Below the pieces are notes generated by a model. The model saw only the letters and a list, made by a program, of their open reading frames with translations, was not told where the DNA came from and searched no databases. The translations under genes were made by a program, and so were the position numbers. A DNA stretch of 64,000 nucleotides from Proales similis (Eukaryota; Rotifera; Eurotatoria; Ploima; Proalidae): contig JAGVRJ010000006.1 in the NCBI GenBank assembly GCA_019059635.1, positions 1,488,001 through 1,552,000 on the forward strand. The letters run 5' to 3'. Of the stretch, positions 10,991 to 23,171 are shown one piece after another. Position 1 is the stretch's first letter; each line of letters starts with the position of its first letter.

Positions 10991-12833
10991 ATGAATCGCA
11001 AGGGTCGGCATCATACAGGTAACATATTGGCATTAATTTCAGCTATTTATTAAAGACACGCCTAGTCGATGCTGAATTCTGACGGTGCAAAATGTCTCAT
11101 TTGTAGATAAAGACGATGGGAACTCGTCGAGCAGTTCGAGCTCGAGCAGCAGCAGTGGCAGTAGTAGTGAGTCAGAAGAGTCGAGTTCTAAACGAGCCAA
11201 GCGTTCGTTGGCCGACAGTTCGGATGAAGAACAATCCAACAGTGTCGAGCAAAAGATAAAAAAGCTCAATCGACTTGGCGACAAACTAGTCAGTAGCCAG
11301 AAGAAGGCACAGCGCAAGCTGGAGAAAATCGAACGAGCGCTCGGCAAAGCTCAAGAGGCGGGCAATCGAAATCACGTGAAAAAGTGTCAGAAATACAAAG
11401 CGAAATATGAGTCGAAGCTTGAGAAAATAGCCAAGAACCAACGAGTGCTCAGGTCGAAACTGGACAAACTCAAGCCGGGCGCAAGTGAGCCGGCGTCCAA
11501 GCAAGATGCGAGTCAAGCAGAAAAGAAATCGACCGACACGCAACGAGTTCTGCGACTGCCCTATCCGGTTCTAAACGACAAAAGAGACATGAATCTAATT
11601 TTGACCACTTTGGAAACAAAGCTGAACGAGCTTGTGCGCAAAGCGCAGACCAATCAAGCAAACATTCAAGACGAACTGTCGCAACGAAGCGCGCCCAAGA
11701 ATCTTGCCGTCTATCGCCAGCTAGAGCAAATTTATGAGCAGCAAAAAGAGAAGCTACTTCGACAGATTGACTACGTCAAGTTGGCCCTCAACCTGGACTC
11801 GGTGCGCACCCGAGGCGTATATGCCGATTCCAATTTGGTGAACAGCATGAGTCTGCGGCTGAATGAAATGTACAATTACATGCTGAACGAGAATAGGCTC
11901 TATGTCAAACGGCAGCAGGAGCAGCAGCAGCAGGCCAACGAAACAGGCTCTGGCTCGCCACGAACCGAAGCAGGCGAAAGCGAGCTGCGAGAGAGCGATC
12001 CTTATGAACAGCTGAAGGGCAGCGCTGAGAGCGTAGTCAAAGCGCTTGCTAGTCTTTTGGCTCATACGGCCGCCACTGCGCACGTGGCCGCTGCCATTTC
12101 CTCTTATACAGAGGCGTACTACAAGTACTATGACATTGAGCTGCCGACTGTGCCAGTCAAGACGGCGCCGCTGAAAGAGGAAATTGACAAAGCACATGAC
12201 ACGTTCAACAAATACAAGAGCAAGATCAGCGAGTTCCTGATCGCCACTGAAAAGCTCGAACAGAAACTTGTCTCTGGAAGCAGGAAAAAAGACGACAAGA
12301 ACGGACTGGGTTTGCTGCTGACTGAATACGGTCAAGGGGACAAAGAAGACGACGATGGCAGTGATGGCGAGCATTCAGGGTCCGACCTAGATGAGAAATC
12401 AAATCGACTCGGCAAAGAACGAGTTGAGAGAAAAGAGGAGAGCCAGAATTTCGGCGAGCGCTTCTTCAAATTGATCAGAGAGATAAAAAGCAAAGAGGAG
12501 AAACGAGTCCAAGAAGAGAAGGCAGCTCGAGCTGAATTGAACGCTGCCGCTTTAAACGACGAGTTTGACGATCAAAATGATGAAATAGAGATTCTGACCA
12601 CGTCCGAATTGAAGCAAGTCGGCCAAGAGCGAAATTATTTGATACCCTCTCTCAAAGCTTCTTTATTTCCGCTCAAAGCTTCGCTTCAGCACCAGGCCAA
12701 GTCTCATTCCAAACTTATCGTGGTCGAAAAGTCAAAATTCGGTCTCACCTATCTGGGCCCAACGTCCAATACTTTAACAAATCAAGCGACTCAGAATCAA
12801 GCGCCGTCACTGGCTCAAATACTTTACGGCTAA
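10991..12833 (+). CDS. Acidic/basic coiled-coil protein, family not recognised
   Basis: Exon 1 (10991-11018, MNRKGRHHT) joins exon 2 (11107-12833), giving about 585 residues. The large frame itself has no early ATG, so the short first exon is what supplies a start. Residues 15-50 are a Ser-rich acidic run. From about 50 to 150 lies a Lys/Arg-rich coiled coil with repeated KLEKI-type heptads. The middle (LPYPVLNDKRDMNLILTTLE, and ALNLDSVRTRGVYADSNLV) looks globular and helical. The end has IPSLKASLFPLKASLQHQA and KFGLTYLGPTSN. Composition suggests a nuclear scaffold or nucleolar protein. I do not recognise the family and assign no function. AATAAA follows at 12922-12927. Confidence 0.75.
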
Positions 12834-14331
12834 GGGCTTATATGAGCTGTTGCTAAATTACTCAAAAGCAGGAGCCCGAAATTTAAATTTTGAATTTCTT
12901 GTTTGAACTTGAAAAATCTGAAATAAACGCAAAAATCTGCTTAACTATAGAAGCATGCCAAACAAGTTGAAGTTTCTTATTGATTGTTCCTATAAAAAGA
13001 GGTTTCTGTTCTGCTGGGATCAGGCTGTAAGCGATTAGGTTTAATTGTGCGTCGATAATTTACTCCAAATGCCGACAGGTCGATAATCAGGCCAATCGAC
13101 TTGAAGCGTTCATCAGAGCAGAGCAAAGATCAATTACGAACGAACAACTTAAATGTCGATCGCTGCGGCTCATACAAATCACAACTGCCTGAAATGCTCG
13201 GCAGATAAAGTCTTGAAGCGAGCCGGCAACCAGTGGTCTCCGCTCGTGCGGGTTTAGAACGAGCGCACTACTGGCCAATGAGATTAGAGGCCGGATTTGT
13301 ACAAGTTGATTTACGACTGCTTATCAATCTAGAGCCTCTGGCTTGTTTCGGTCTAGACTAGATCGCCGTGCAATGTCGACTGGCCGGACCAGTCCGGATT
13401 GTTTACTGCGGTGCTTCGATCGCGAGTGTTACACCGCAAAGACGAATAATAGAAAGAGAGAAAAAAAAGCAAAGTGAGAGGGACAGCGAGAGCGCGGCGA
13501 GAGAGAGAACGAGAATGAGGTCTCAATTATATAATTCTCCTGCATATTAGCACTATTTGCGCGACTAATGATTGCCCTGGCAGGGGGTGGGTAGTTCATT
13601 CGGGCAGACTAGGTGCTCGATCTATTCCAAATATTATTCAGGTATTAGATTCAACGAGCTCAAACAAAGTGGGAGCCGTTAAATAAAAAAAAAAAGAGAG
13701 TGTCTCGCTTTCAATTGGCTCTAATTGTAAAACGAGTCGCATTCTGAGCTCTTACAGGTGAGCATTAGAAGTTTATTTTGTTAGTTTATTATTTCTTTTA
13801 GTTGAAGAGATTCAACACAAAACGAGTGAGTAGCATCCAGAAGAAAGCTGGCCCAATCGTTGATGTATTTGTATGAGGCGGCATCAGGCGAGCGATGCCG
13901 TGGCAGCAGAACGCGGCTAATAAGCAAGATGAATGCAAGATATCTCAAACTAGCGAGCGAGTGAGATAGATTAGAGACGAGTCGGGATTATTTAGAGACA
14001 CATGAGACACCTACTCTGTAGTAGTCTAATCTCTTTGCTCTTATCTAATCGAGCCTCATTGCTTACTTTTTTTTGTTGAGCTTATCGGCTAAGCCCCAAT
14101 ATTGAAGTGGTTTCATTCATGAACAAATCGAACGGCTGTTCAAGAAAGTAGAAGAAGCCGAAAGCCGAATACAAACAAACATGCCGCGTTGTTGGGCCAT
14201 CGAAGCGCTCTATCATTAGTTATTCGCGAGGCCATTTTGCTCATCTCTGCCCATTAATTTTCTGTTCTAGTCTTTATTTCTTTTTGCTTCTTCTCTCTTC
14301 TTGAAGACTAGAGAAGGCGCCTAATATTCGC

Positions 14332-14350
14332 CTCTCTCTCTCTCTCTCTC
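14332..14350. repeat. (CT)n dinucleotide tract
   Basis: Nine to ten CT units in a wider pyrimidine-rich stretch (about 14270-14395), upstream of the ZDHHC gene. GAGA-type sequence in promoter regions can bind GAGA factors; no function is shown here. Confidence 0.6.
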
Positions 14351-14501
14351 CTTCTCCTCACTCTTTGGTTCTCTCCTTTGCTCTGCTCTTTCTTTCTAAT
14401 AATTAATCCGACCCATGCAAGTCAGCGGCCATTGTTTCGAGAGAAGCCCTCACATTTCGATCAGCCGCTGAGACGCGATTGATTCGCATTTTTTGCATCT
14501 T

Positions 14502-14502
<1 letters not shown>

Positions 14503-14532
<30 letters not shown>
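14503..14532. repeat. (ATC)10 microsatellite
   Basis: Ten perfect ATC units, 65 bp upstream of the ZDHHC start codon and therefore probably in its 5' UTR. Confidence 0.85.
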
Positions 14533-14596
14533 TTCGTCGTCCTAAACTACAAGCGAAGCTGTCTAAATCGAGCACTAATACCGTGGGTATGTCTAG

Positions 14597-15941
14597 ATGA
14601 GCGAAAAGGATGTGAGCGTAGTCAAAGTTCGCCGAGAGATAAATCCGTCAGTGCTGAATGCGATTGTCGAGACGGCTGTAACAAAGAACGCCTCGTCCGG
14701 CCTAAGTTCAAGCAGTCACACGAGTTATTCGAAATTTTTGGCCAATGCAGCTCGTATGCATCGCGATCGTGATAGTTCGTGCGGTCGAAGAAATAGGTGG
14801 CTCAGTCAATACTTCAGCTGGATAAGTCAGAATGAAGAAGAGATGGAGCCAGAGTCAAAGCGGACTTCGAATGTTGCCTCAACGGCGAGCCACTCGGCAG
14901 ACGAGCTAAGCCTATCAAACAGCAGCAGCTCTCCCGAGCAGCAAACAGCAGCAAATACGAGTGAACATCGCAAGTTCAGCCTCAGGCCCAAGTGTTCAAG
15001 CATAAGACCGCGCAAGAGCGTGTGGACCGACTGGATTCCGTGCGCTTTCACTTGGCTCGTTCTGATTTCATTAAGCGCAGTTTACTTTTCGTTAGTCTTT
15101 CCTCGTCTCGCTCAATTGCTCCAATTCAATACTGTGATCTGCGTTGTACTAGTCGCTGTCAAACTAGCTCTTCTTTTGTGCATATTCATCAATTACGTTA
15201 TTGCCGTTCTGCGCGATCCAGGTCGATTTTTAAAGCAAAAGAGCGAAGCGATCGGCCTGGCCCCCAAGCAGATCTACATCCGCGGCGTCTGCGTCGAGCT
15301 CAAATGGTGCAACGTGAGTATTCAAAATAGTCTAAATTTGCACGCACTTTGACCGATCTCTTTCCGGCAGACTTGTAAATTTTATCGCCCTCCTCGCTGC
15401 TCTCACTGTCGACGCTGTGACGCCTGCGTGGACGTATTTGACCACCATTGCGAGTGGTTGAACAATTGTGTTGGTAAGCCGAGTTGGTCAATCGAATTGG
15501 AGAAAAGTGAAAGCCATTTGACTTGAAGGCAAACGCAACTACCGCTTCTTTTTCCAGCTGATCACAAGCGCAATACTTTACGCCATAACGATTATCTCTT
15601 GCTGCATTGTGGTTGCCGTCTACACACTGCCGGAAATAAATGCCGCCTCGATCGCTTCTCTCCTCCTCTCCTTTTTTACTCTGATCATTCTGTTGCTAGT
15701 CGGCTACTTGTTTCTGTTTCATGTGTTTTTAATCGGCACCAATCAGACCACAAACGAGTACAACAAAAACAAGCGCATTGCGAGTTTGAATCAAGGCGCA
15801 GCCAGGAACTGCTTCTCGCTCTTTTGTCACTCTTTCTCCCCCTCGCAGCAGTCGGCCAACGATGTAAATAAAAAACACAACCAACAGACTCGGCCGGCAC
15901 TGTTCGCTGCAGCAGCCAACAACGACTCTTATATAATTTGA
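14597..15941 (+). CDS. Palmitoyltransferase, ZDHHC5/8-like
   Basis: Integral-membrane S-acyltransferase that palmitoylates cysteines. Exons are 14597-15313, 15371-15473 and 15529-15941. A Ser-rich cytosolic N-terminus of about 150 residues precedes two membrane helices ([19 protein letters not shown] and [19 protein letters not shown]). The cysteine-rich domain follows: [28 protein letters not shown], then the catalytic DHHC. Two further helices and the TTNEY (TTxE) motif come next. [14 protein letters not shown] and the tail [14 protein letters not shown] fit the ZDHHC5/8 group. The DHHC is followed by Glu-Trp rather than the usual Pro-Trp. The long ZDHHC5/8 tail is missing; the protein ends DSYII, a possible class II PDZ ligand. 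AATAAA lies at 15974-15979. Confidence 0.88.
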
Positions 15942-16453
15942 CCAAAGAAGCGAATTTAGCCAAGCAGCTTTGCAATAAAAAAAAAACAAACCAAAAATTG
16001 TCATTTGCTCAAACATAATTTGCCATTTCGTTCATGAGCTCGCTCTAAACCCAAACAAAGGCCAATGTTTGCTCATCTGTTGGTTGATTATTCCTCTCTA
16101 CCTCCAAGCCGTTTTCTACCAAAGAGGAAAAACGCTCTTATTCGGTAGAAACGAACCGGATCGAAACACAACCGAGCAGTGCTCTCTCTGCTACTTGGCC
16201 TGAGAAACGACGAAGTTTTATTTGCTCATCGACGTGCAGCTATTTTGAAAGGCTAGCATAATTCTGTGCGATTTTATGAGCAATTTTATTTATAAGAAGA
16301 AAAAGATGAGTTGAAAAGCCAGCCGACTATCACTTAACAACTGTTTGTCTTGTTCATACTCTTATCTGGTTTTAGAAGCGCGCGATTTCGGTCTCGTAAC
16401 GATCTATAGACGCAACCAGTCAAAGGTATCGATATGCCGATACTGATCCAAGC
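15942..16453. other. Intergenic spacer, ZDHHC to ATP8A
   Basis: About 510 bp with the ZDHHC poly(A) signal at its start and an A-rich run after it. No coding sequence was recognised. The promoter of the flippase gene should lie here. Confidence 0.5.
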
Positions 16454-19400
16454 ATGAACCAGACTCCGATGGTTGAACTTGGCACAAATCGTCACATTCC
16501 GGCTAAAATGAACTCAGAAGAGAACGAGATGATAGAGTCAACATTAGCCAGCCCGCAGGACCAGGCCGACTTTTCCAGCGAACATCTGTTGCAGCTGGTT
16601 CGAGTAATTGGCGTCAATCGACCCACGCCTGGTCAGAAATTCGCTTCCAATTCAATCAGGTGACTCTTCTTCTCCTCACAACCCAATCGCCCCTCGTTTC
16701 TAATCATTGGCCTCACTCAGCACCAGCAAATACAACGCATTCAACTTTTTGTTCAAATTTCTGGTCGAACAGTTTCAAAAGTATTCCAACATCTTCTTTT
16801 TGATCATCGGTCTGCTTCAGGTAGAGTAGCTTTGGTTGACCTTCTTCTTGGCTATTTTCTGAATTTTCTTCTCAAACAAAAGCAAATACCTGGCGTGTCT
16901 CCTACTGGTCGCTACACGACCATTGTGCCGCTCATGATCATTCTCCTCATTTCGATGATTAAGGAGCTTATCGAAGACTTTGTAAATTATTCACTCGCCA
17001 CGCCATTTGTCAGGCTTGTCTAATCCAGTAATCGCAACGATAGAAACGTCGCAAATCAGACAAATTTATCAACAATCAAAAGGCGAACGGTAACCAATCT
17101 CAGTCGACGACATCATGCGCACTTGTAACTCTCTGCGATTCAATTTAGTTCTTAGACGAGAAGGCCTGATCGAGCCGGTGTGGCAGAGCACTGCGTGGCA
17201 AGACTTGGCAGTCGGCGATGTGGTCAAGATCAGCGAGGGCGAAATATTTCCCGCCGATCTGCTTCTCCTCTCTTCCAGCGAGCCGAATTCAATTTGTTAC
17301 ATTCAAACTTCAAATCTGGACGGCGAAACAAATCTGAAAATTCGACAAGTAACTGCTCGAATGGAATGAACCGAGCTCTTTTTCTTTTAATCGATATTTT
17401 GTGAAGAGCTTGACCAAAACTAGTCACATGGTGCACACCCATCAGCTGAACCACTTTGAGGCGTTGATAGAGTGCGAGCCGCCAACTCAAAATCTCTACG
17501 AGTTCTACGGCACTTTGAAAATTCTTCCCGACGGCCAGTGAGCTTGCCTTACATATCAAATTTGCATTCTTGTCGTATAAAGGAGGAAAACATTTGAAAA
17601 GAAATCTTCCGCTCGGGGCCGACCAGCTTCTGCTCAGAGGCTCACAATTGAAGAACACCCAGTGGATCTATGGCATAGTCGTTTACACCGGACATGAGAC
17701 TCGAATTATGATGGCAAGTGTTTGCTTCAGCACTCAGTCTCTTCTAATCTTTGAATGAACTGTTCAATAGAACTCGAGCACGCCGCCGTTCAAGCGATCA
17801 CATGTCGAACGAACCACCAATACGCAGGCAAGTGTTTCTCTTATGCCAAGCGAATCGAGCCACTTGATTGACTGAAAACAGATCATTCTGCTGTTCATAA
17901 CGCTAAAAGTCATTTGTCTTGTGAGCGCGATCGCCTCTGAAATATGGACGAGCAACAACGCCGATCGCCACTGGTATCTCGGCTTAACAGAAGAGCCTTC
18001 AAGCAACTTTGCCTACACATTTTTGACGTTTTTCATTCTGTACAACAACCTGATACCGATCAGCTTGACAGTCACGCTCGAGCTGGTCAAATTTCTGCAG
18101 GCCTATTTCATCAACTGGGTAAGAGCGGTAACGCGTGCTTAATTGAATCAGAAGCCATTCACAGCGTTTTTGGATAGGACCAGGAGATGTATGACGAAGA
18201 GAAGGACTTTTACGCGCTGGCACGAACTTCCAACTTGAACGAAGAGCTCGGTCAGATCAAGTATGTGTTCAGCGACAAGACGGGCACTCTAACATGCAAC
18301 AAAATGGAGTTTAAACGCTGCTCGGTGGCCGGCATCTGCTACGGCTGCGGCAACGAGCTCGAATTCAACAGCTACCAATTGCTCAGCAATTTGAGGCAAC
18401 ATGTAAACACAGCACGCTTCATGTGCCAATCGGGACTGAACATTTCTCGAACGAATAATAGGAAACTAAAGCGATTATCGAAGAGTTTTTGACTCTGATC
18501 GCCACCTGTCATACGGTGATTCCGGAGAAGAAGCCGTCGCAAAGCATGGTCACCTATCAGGCGAGCTCACCAGGTGATTTGAAAATCGAGCAGAATAGGG
18601 CAGTCGGCTAATGTGATCGCGATTCATTTAAAAGATGAGGCGGCTCTTGTGGTCGCTATTCAAAAGTTTGGGATCGAATTTTTCTCACGAGACCCGGGCA
18701 AAGTAAAAGTCAAATTTGTAAGTGAGCCTTTCAATCGAGCATCAATTTCGACGTCTCAACATGTTCGATCAAGTTGGACGAAGAGCGTGAATACGAAATA
18801 TTAAATGTGATCGAGTTCACCAGCGACCGCAAGAGGATGAGTGTCGTCCTTAGGGATCAGAACGGAGTGGTCAAACTCTACTGCAAAGGAGCGGTATGGC
18901 TCTCGACTCAGAATCAGACATCGAAAATATTAAATTAGAGAAACGATCAGGACAGCGTCATACTTTCTCGGGCGTCGCTCTATCGCAACGACTTCACAGA
19001 CAAGACTGTCGAGCATTTGGAAATGTTTGCCAAAGACGGCTTTCGCACTCTGGTGGTCGCCTATCGGATTATAGACGATCAAACCTATGCGGTAAGCCCA
19101 GATAGGACATAATCTCAAGCCTTTGAGAATAGATTTAAATTTGAAATTGTTTCAGGAATGGAGCCAAAAATACAACACCGCAATGACAAGCATACACAAT
19201 CGCGAAGCTAAATTGGCCGAAGTGGCCGAAGAAATCGAAAGAGAACTGATAATTCTGGGCGCAACTGCCATCGAAGACAAGCTCCAAGATGTAAGCTTCA
19301 GATAGACCTCGTCTTGAATGGAAACGTTGAGATTGAATGCTACGCTTGGATTAGGGAGTCGCCGATACCATCACAATGCTCAAAAAGGCTGGAATTCATG

Positions 19401-21577
19401 TGTGGGTGCTTACGGGAGATAAGATTGAAACTGCGGTAAATGTCGGCTACAGTTGCAAACTACTTGGCCCCGAAACGACTCTGATAAACCTGGCCGAGAC
19501 CCGGCTTCACGTAATGGCTCTCTAACTCAAAGCACGCGCAAGCTGCATTCCATTTCGAATTAACACTTGAAGCGATTTCAAACCGCCCTCAAGCGACATG
19601 TTGAGTATTTGGAACGGCAAACCGAAAAGTCAGAATATTTCGCGCTCATCATCGACGGAAAGGTAATGAGTTTGAGTAGACCAAAGCAGCTGTTGTGTCA
19701 AAACTCACCAAACTTGGATTTAGTCTTTGGGCTACGCACTGGCAGCTGATATGCAGGCAAGCTTCCTCAAGTTGCTCAAAAACTGCAGCACGGTCATTTG
19801 CTGCCGAGCTTCGCCTAAAGACAAGGCCAAAGTGGTTGAGTTTGTCAAGAAGCACACAAAGTCAATCACTTTGGCGATAGGTGACGGTGCCAATGATGTC
19901 AGCATGATTCAAGCCGCTCACGTAGGCGTTGGTATTTACGGACTCGAGGGAACTCAAGCTCTCTCAGCTTCGGACTATGCCATTGGCCAAGTAGGTGACC
20001 AGCATCGTCGTTCAGGCAGAGCCGTTTGCCAAGTTTGCGTTTCAAGTTTCGGTTTTTGGCCAAACTGTTGTTTGTGCACGGAATATGGAACTACAAAAGA
20101 CTGTGCAAAGTCATTCTCTACTCGTTCTACAAGAACATTTGCTTGTACGTTATTGAGCTCTGGTTCGCCTTTGCAAACGGTTTCTCTGGTCAAATATTGT
20201 TCGAGCGTTGGCTCATCGGCTTGTACAACGTGGTAGGTCTGCTCGATTGTGGATATTTGAGCAAAATTTAATCAAATTTTGAAAGCTGTTCACTGCGGCG
20301 CCTCCGCTCGCGCTCGGCTTGTTCGACAGGCCTTCGAAGGCGAGCACAATGCTTCGCTATCCTGAACTCTATAAAATGACCCAAAACAAATACGATTTCA
20401 ACATGAACGTAGGCATTCACTTTCAGGCCCTTGTCTTTCAACTAGAGGATGCCAATTTCATTCAAGGTCTTTTGGACGTGGGTGTTGAACGCATTCGCTC
20501 ATTCGATTGTTCTCTACTTTGTGTGCTACGGAATCCTGCGTAATGGTAAACCGCTCAGACACCCACAGCCTTGACCAGCCGAGCCTTTACTCAATCGGCT
20601 TCTTTCAGATGTGGCATTCTCCGACGGCACCTTGGGTGGATATTTGTTCATGGGCAATCACGTTTACACGGTAAATCGCATCCTTTGCACGGTTAACAAG
20701 CGTTGTCTAATATTTGAATACTTCAGTATTGTGTCATCATCGTTTGTCTCAAGTCAGGCTTGGAAACCGACTCGTGGACCTGGGTGAGGCTTCACGAACG
20801 TCCAACTGAATTGTTTTTTTTTTATTCATTTGTCTCTTTTAGCTCACGCATCTGTCAATATGGGGCAGTATCGGATCTTGGTTTCTATTTTTAGCAGTTT
20901 ATAGCTATTTCTGGCCGGTTGTTGGAATTGCGCCAGAAATGACTGGAATGGTGAGCTGATGCCCACCAAGTCGTTGCTTGATTGTGAGACTGAGCCTTTT
21001 TTCCGAAATTTCAAGGTCAACAACCTATTCCGTGGATGGCTCTTTTGGATCTCAATGATTTTGGTGCCCATTCTGGTCCTTCTGCCCGATGTAGTCTTCA
21101 AAGCGTATGTTTAGCATGAAATTTCACTTTCTCGACACTCGAGTGATTGAACGAGTTCACAGACTGCAACGTACCTTGTTCAAAACGGACGCACAAGAGA
21201 TCCAAGAGAAGGAGATCGCCAACGAAGACGTCGGCTCTCTAATCAGTCGTACCAAGTTAGTAGATGTCGCTTAGTTGCTCGCAATGTCTGCTATCCCTAA
21301 GCACGCCTTTTAGATGGGGTGAACGAGCTCGCCTCCTTAAATCGGCTTTTTCGTTCTCTAAGAGCCAAAGAGCTCGTCCTGATCCTTATCGTAAGTGCAC
21401 GCTGCATGCCTCTATCGAACTTTAGGTTCAACTCTCGGTTCAGATTCTAATTCAAAGTATTCTTTCTTTTGACAAATAGGAGGATTTGCGTTCTCGCAAG
21501 AAGAAAACGGGTTTGTTCATCAGCGCGATTTAATTCGGTCGTACGAGTCTAGCCAGGAGAAACCAGACGGCAACTAG
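16454..21577 (+). CDS. ATP8A: P4-ATPase aminophospholipid flippase, ATP8A-like
   Basis: Large subunit of an aminophospholipid flippase that moves phosphatidylserine and phosphatidylethanolamine to the cytosolic leaflet of Golgi, endosome or plasma membrane. I join about 28 exons. Motifs in order: [14 protein letters not shown], actuator [24 protein letters not shown] in TM4, phosphorylation site [10 protein letters not shown] (about 18270), YCKGA and TGDKIETA, hinge [11 protein letters not shown] (about 19880), then the C-terminal membrane helices. It ends [15 protein letters not shown]...LIRSYES, matching the ATP8A regulatory tail GYAFSQDE...VIRAYD. Introns are about 50-90 bp. Two consecutive introns (donors near 17714 and 17826) start GCAAGT, and one late intron starts GTTAGT. 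The start could also be the in-frame ATG at 16508. Confidence 0.94.
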
Positions 21578-21822
21578 TCATTCTTGAACTTTGAATTGAG
21601 CTCGTCAATTTATCCAATTCAAACCACAAACGCTTGTTTCATTTTTATCCATTTTTATCTCCCGGCATCATTTTAAGCTTCTCTTTTTCTTTAAAGTAAA
21701 CAAACCGCAGCGAGCTGAGAATGCTCTCTTTGCCTTTTTTTTTATATCGCTCCGACTGGAATGTGACGATTCAGTTGGTCAAATTCGATTTAATTGAATC
21801 ATCGAATCCATTTGAAGCAGAG

Positions 21823-22811
21823 ATGAGCGATCAGTTTGACAGAATTGAGGCCGACTTGATCGCTTTAATTCGGTCGTCCAAGACTATTCTGACCGATCGA
21901 TTTCCGATCGCCGACAGAGGCAAGTCACATGAAATTTTCCCCGCTCACTGAAGCCTGTTTCAAGGCGTGCTAATGTAGAAGAGAGAAAAACATTGCTGCG
22001 ACAATGCAACCGAGAATTGGCCGACATGAGCGCGATTGTAAGTGCTTTTGAGAGCTGAGTTCGCTTTGAGAATCGACCAATCGAGTTGTTCAGATCGCCG
22101 ACTTGGAAGTTGAAGTGAATAAACTTGGGCCGAATCGACGAACCTCGGCGCAGAACAAAATCAAGAATCATAAAGCTGAAGTTGAAATGATCAACAGAGA
22201 TTTGGTAAGAAAACTGTCGCCTGAATTCGCCCGGCTCGAAATAAAAACTTGAGGAAAAAGAAAAAAGCCACCAATGAGGCGAGTAAGATCCGGACTTACG
22301 ACAGCATCACTCCGTCCACCTCGGTAATTGATTTTTGACGCGATCGAAATCATTTACTTAGTAAGAACTTTGGACAGACCGATCCGGAACGATCAAGAGC
22401 ACTTGAAATTCACAACACCCTGCTGAACACTGGCAGCAGCATTGCCCGTTCAACACAAATCGCCATCGAAACCGAGCAGATCGGCAACAGTGTATTGAGC
22501 GAACTGAATGACCAAGGAGAGCGGTTGGAAAGAACAAATGAACGGGTAAGTCACTCAGTTGGCTCAGTTAGTACATTTCTAATTCTTAAACGAATGCTCT
22601 AGCTCGATGAGACGGGCATGGCCTTGTCAAGGAGCAAGCGGCTCATAAAACGGCTGAACCGCGGGTAAATTCAAGATCAAATTCGATTCAGCAAACTGCG
22701 TTCACTAAATCCTTTTAAAGTGTTTTCTACAACAAGTGCTTGCTTGTGGTCATCGTCTTGCTTGAAATAATCGCAATTGGCGGTGTCATATTTTGGAAAT
22801 TTTTCACATAA
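21823..22811 (+). CDS. VTI1: VTI1 Qb-SNARE
   Basis: Tail-anchored Qb-SNARE for Golgi/endosome fusion. Seven exons give about 220 residues. They form an N-terminal three-helix domain (MSDQFDRIEADLIALIRSS, LLRQCNRELADM, LEVEVNKLGPN), then a SNARE helix (ALEIHNTLLNTGSSIARS, IAIETEQIGNSVLSELNDQ, LDETGMALSRSKRLIKRLN) and a C-terminal anchor (CLLVVIVLLEIIAIGGVIF). ETEQIG is characteristic of VTI1. The ATG at 21823 gives the family-typical N-terminus; an in-frame upstream ATG at 21721 would add an unusual extension. Intron 1 is GC-AG (donor GCAAGT). It lies 246 bp after the flippase gene on the same strand; flippases and SNAREs share Golgi/endosome membranes. Confidence 0.9.
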
Positions 22812-22911
22812 ACTAGAGCATTCCGGCAAATTTTTACTCCAAATTAGTTTTATTTTGAACGCATTTGATTTCATAAATGTCCTTGATGTATAAAATCTGA
22901 GCTAAATTCTT

Positions 22912-23088
22912 TTATTTGCGAAACACCGTGCTCCATAAATGGACAATCAAGGGTCGAAAGCTGGCGAAGGCGATGCAGATCGTAATGATGATGTAATTTT
23001 GAAGCGTTTGGTTGGCATTGTGACAATTAACACTTTGAGAATAGACAAGAACAAGTTTATCGGCCAAAAGATAACCAAAAAGTCTCAT
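22912..23088 (-). CDS. Possible small membrane protein (58 aa), unrecognised
   Basis: A single-exon frame opens with MRLFGYLLADKLVLVYSQSV, has one likely membrane helix (YIIITICIAFASFRPLIVHL) and ends WSTVFRK. The stop codon overlaps a poly(A) signal: the minus strand reads GCAAATAAAAG, so AATAAA covers the TAA. The codons look protein-like and the frame fills the gap between VTI1 and the MFSD2-like gene. No homologue comes to mind and no ribosome evidence is available, so chance remains possible. Confidence 0.3.
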   Translation of the reverse strand: MRLFGYLLADKLVLVYSQSVNCHNANQTLQNYIIITICIAFASFRPLIVHLWSTVFRK

Positions 23089-23171
23089 TTCTTCGTCTCG
23101 TGTGTCTTTCACTAAAAATAACGGCTTTCTTGTTCTCAATCTCTCTCTCTCTCTATTTGCCTTGGCTTGAA

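Larger units (their letters stand above)
12834..14596. other. Long intergenic region with purine/pyrimidine tracts
   Basis: About 1.75 kb between the coiled-coil gene and the ZDHHC gene with no recognisable coding sequence. It contains a strongly purine-biased stretch around 13446-13520 (GA-rich), a CT dinucleotide run and an ATC microsatellite. The 5' UTR and promoter of the ZDHHC gene should be here. Confidence 0.55.

Noticed and set aside
11754-12374. 206-codon antisense ORF within the coiled-coil gene
   Set aside because: Hydrophobic-rich shadow of a Lys/Glu/Gln-rich coding strand; no start context or family.
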